Assembly (NCBI GenBank): GCA_945864765.1
Contig: CAMBDR010000212.1
Location: 1 to 7,175, forward strand
Direction of reading: 5' to 3'
Source: Janthinobacterium lividum
Lineage (GTDB): Bacteria > Pseudomonadota > Gammaproteobacteria > Burkholderiales > Burkholderiaceae_D
Length of the DNA: 7,175 nucleotides
Made by a program: the position numbers and the translations under genes. The notes beneath the pieces are model-generated. The model saw only the letters and a program-made list of their open reading frames with translations, searched no databases and was not told the DNA's origin. Shown here piece after piece: positions 7,069-7,175 of this stretch. Numbering within the stretch: position 1 is the stretch's first letter; each line of letters starts with the position of its first letter.

Positions 7069-7175
7069 AACGCCACCTGACTGATTTTAAACTTTCCAAA
7101 AAGCGCATTAAACCATCCAGCACCAGGCCGATCACGCCAATAATAATCATGCTGGCAATCACCAGATCGTAGCGG
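7058..7175 (-). CDS. ABC transporter permease, NitT/TauT (SsuC/TauC-like) family, C-terminal fragment
   Basis: The window edge cuts this gene; only the last 38 codons and the TAA stop are present. The visible peptide begins RYDLVIASMIIIGVIGLVLD and continues with a short Leu/Arg-rich tail. This matches the C-terminal membrane helix and cytoplasmic end of BPD-type permeases of the nitrate/sulfonate/taurine importer family, where an RYD...MI.IG..GL..D pattern is typical. Its stop lies inside the ATPase gene (11-base overlap). The protein would form the inner-membrane channel for the ATPase that follows. The fragment is short, but the family match and the neighbouring ATPase make the call secure. 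Confidence 0.85.
   Translation of the reverse strand, partial: RYDLVIASMIIIGVIGLVLDGLMRFLESLKSVRWRYGR

Noticed and set aside
6661..7084. Plus-strand open frames across the 12-bp repeat with Val/Pro/Ile or Leu/Cys/Pro repeats
   Set aside because: They are antisense readings of the histidine repeat in the ABC ATPase gene and have no family features.

Overview
The window looks like chromosomal DNA from a Gram-negative, probably beta- or gammaproteobacterial host. The evidence is the periplasm-directed enzymes, the dense short-gap gene packing, the moderate GC content and the resemblance of three genes to the peptidoglycan O-acetylation loci known from Neisseria and relatives. No rRNA, tRNA, CRISPR array, insertion sequence or phage gene was seen. 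Species cannot be named from the sequence alone.

Left half (about 83-4009, plus strand): three tightly packed genes. The first is a polytopic membrane-bound O-acyltransferase (MBOAT). The second is a membrane-anchored SGNH-fold protein of the DUF459 type. The third is a secreted SGNH esterase-like protein resembling the O-acetylpeptidoglycan esterase Ape1. Spacing is 4 nt between the first two and a 4-nt ATGA overlap between the last two, so this is almost certainly one operon. The simplest model is an acyl-transfer relay: the MBOAT protein passes acetyl groups across the inner membrane, the anchored SGNH protein places them on a periplasmic or extracellular glycan, and the third protein removes or remodels them. 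Peptidoglycan is the favoured acceptor because of the Ape1-like third gene, but an exopolysaccharide is possible. A perfect 8-bp hairpin follows the operon.

Middle (4060-6117, minus strand): a full-length secreted M13 (neprilysin/PepO) zinc metallopeptidase, convergent with the operon. A strong ribosome-binding site and a signal peptide place its start at a GTG at 6117, not at the ATG 84 bases further upstream.

Right end (6265 to beyond the window, minus strand): the last 38 codons of an ABC permease overlapping the gene for its ATPase, both of the NitT/TauT (nitrate, sulfonate or taurine-like) import family. The ATPase carries an unusual insert with a histidine at every fourth residue, encoded by a 12-bp tandem repeat. 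The substrate-binding protein is not in the window.

There is no gene-free stretch over 300 bases. The longest, 6118-6264, holds the peptidase ribosome-binding site and no promoter or terminator that I can identify with confidence. No wholly new system is evident. The observations most worth follow-up are the histidine-repeat ATPase and the architecture of the anchored SGNH protein.
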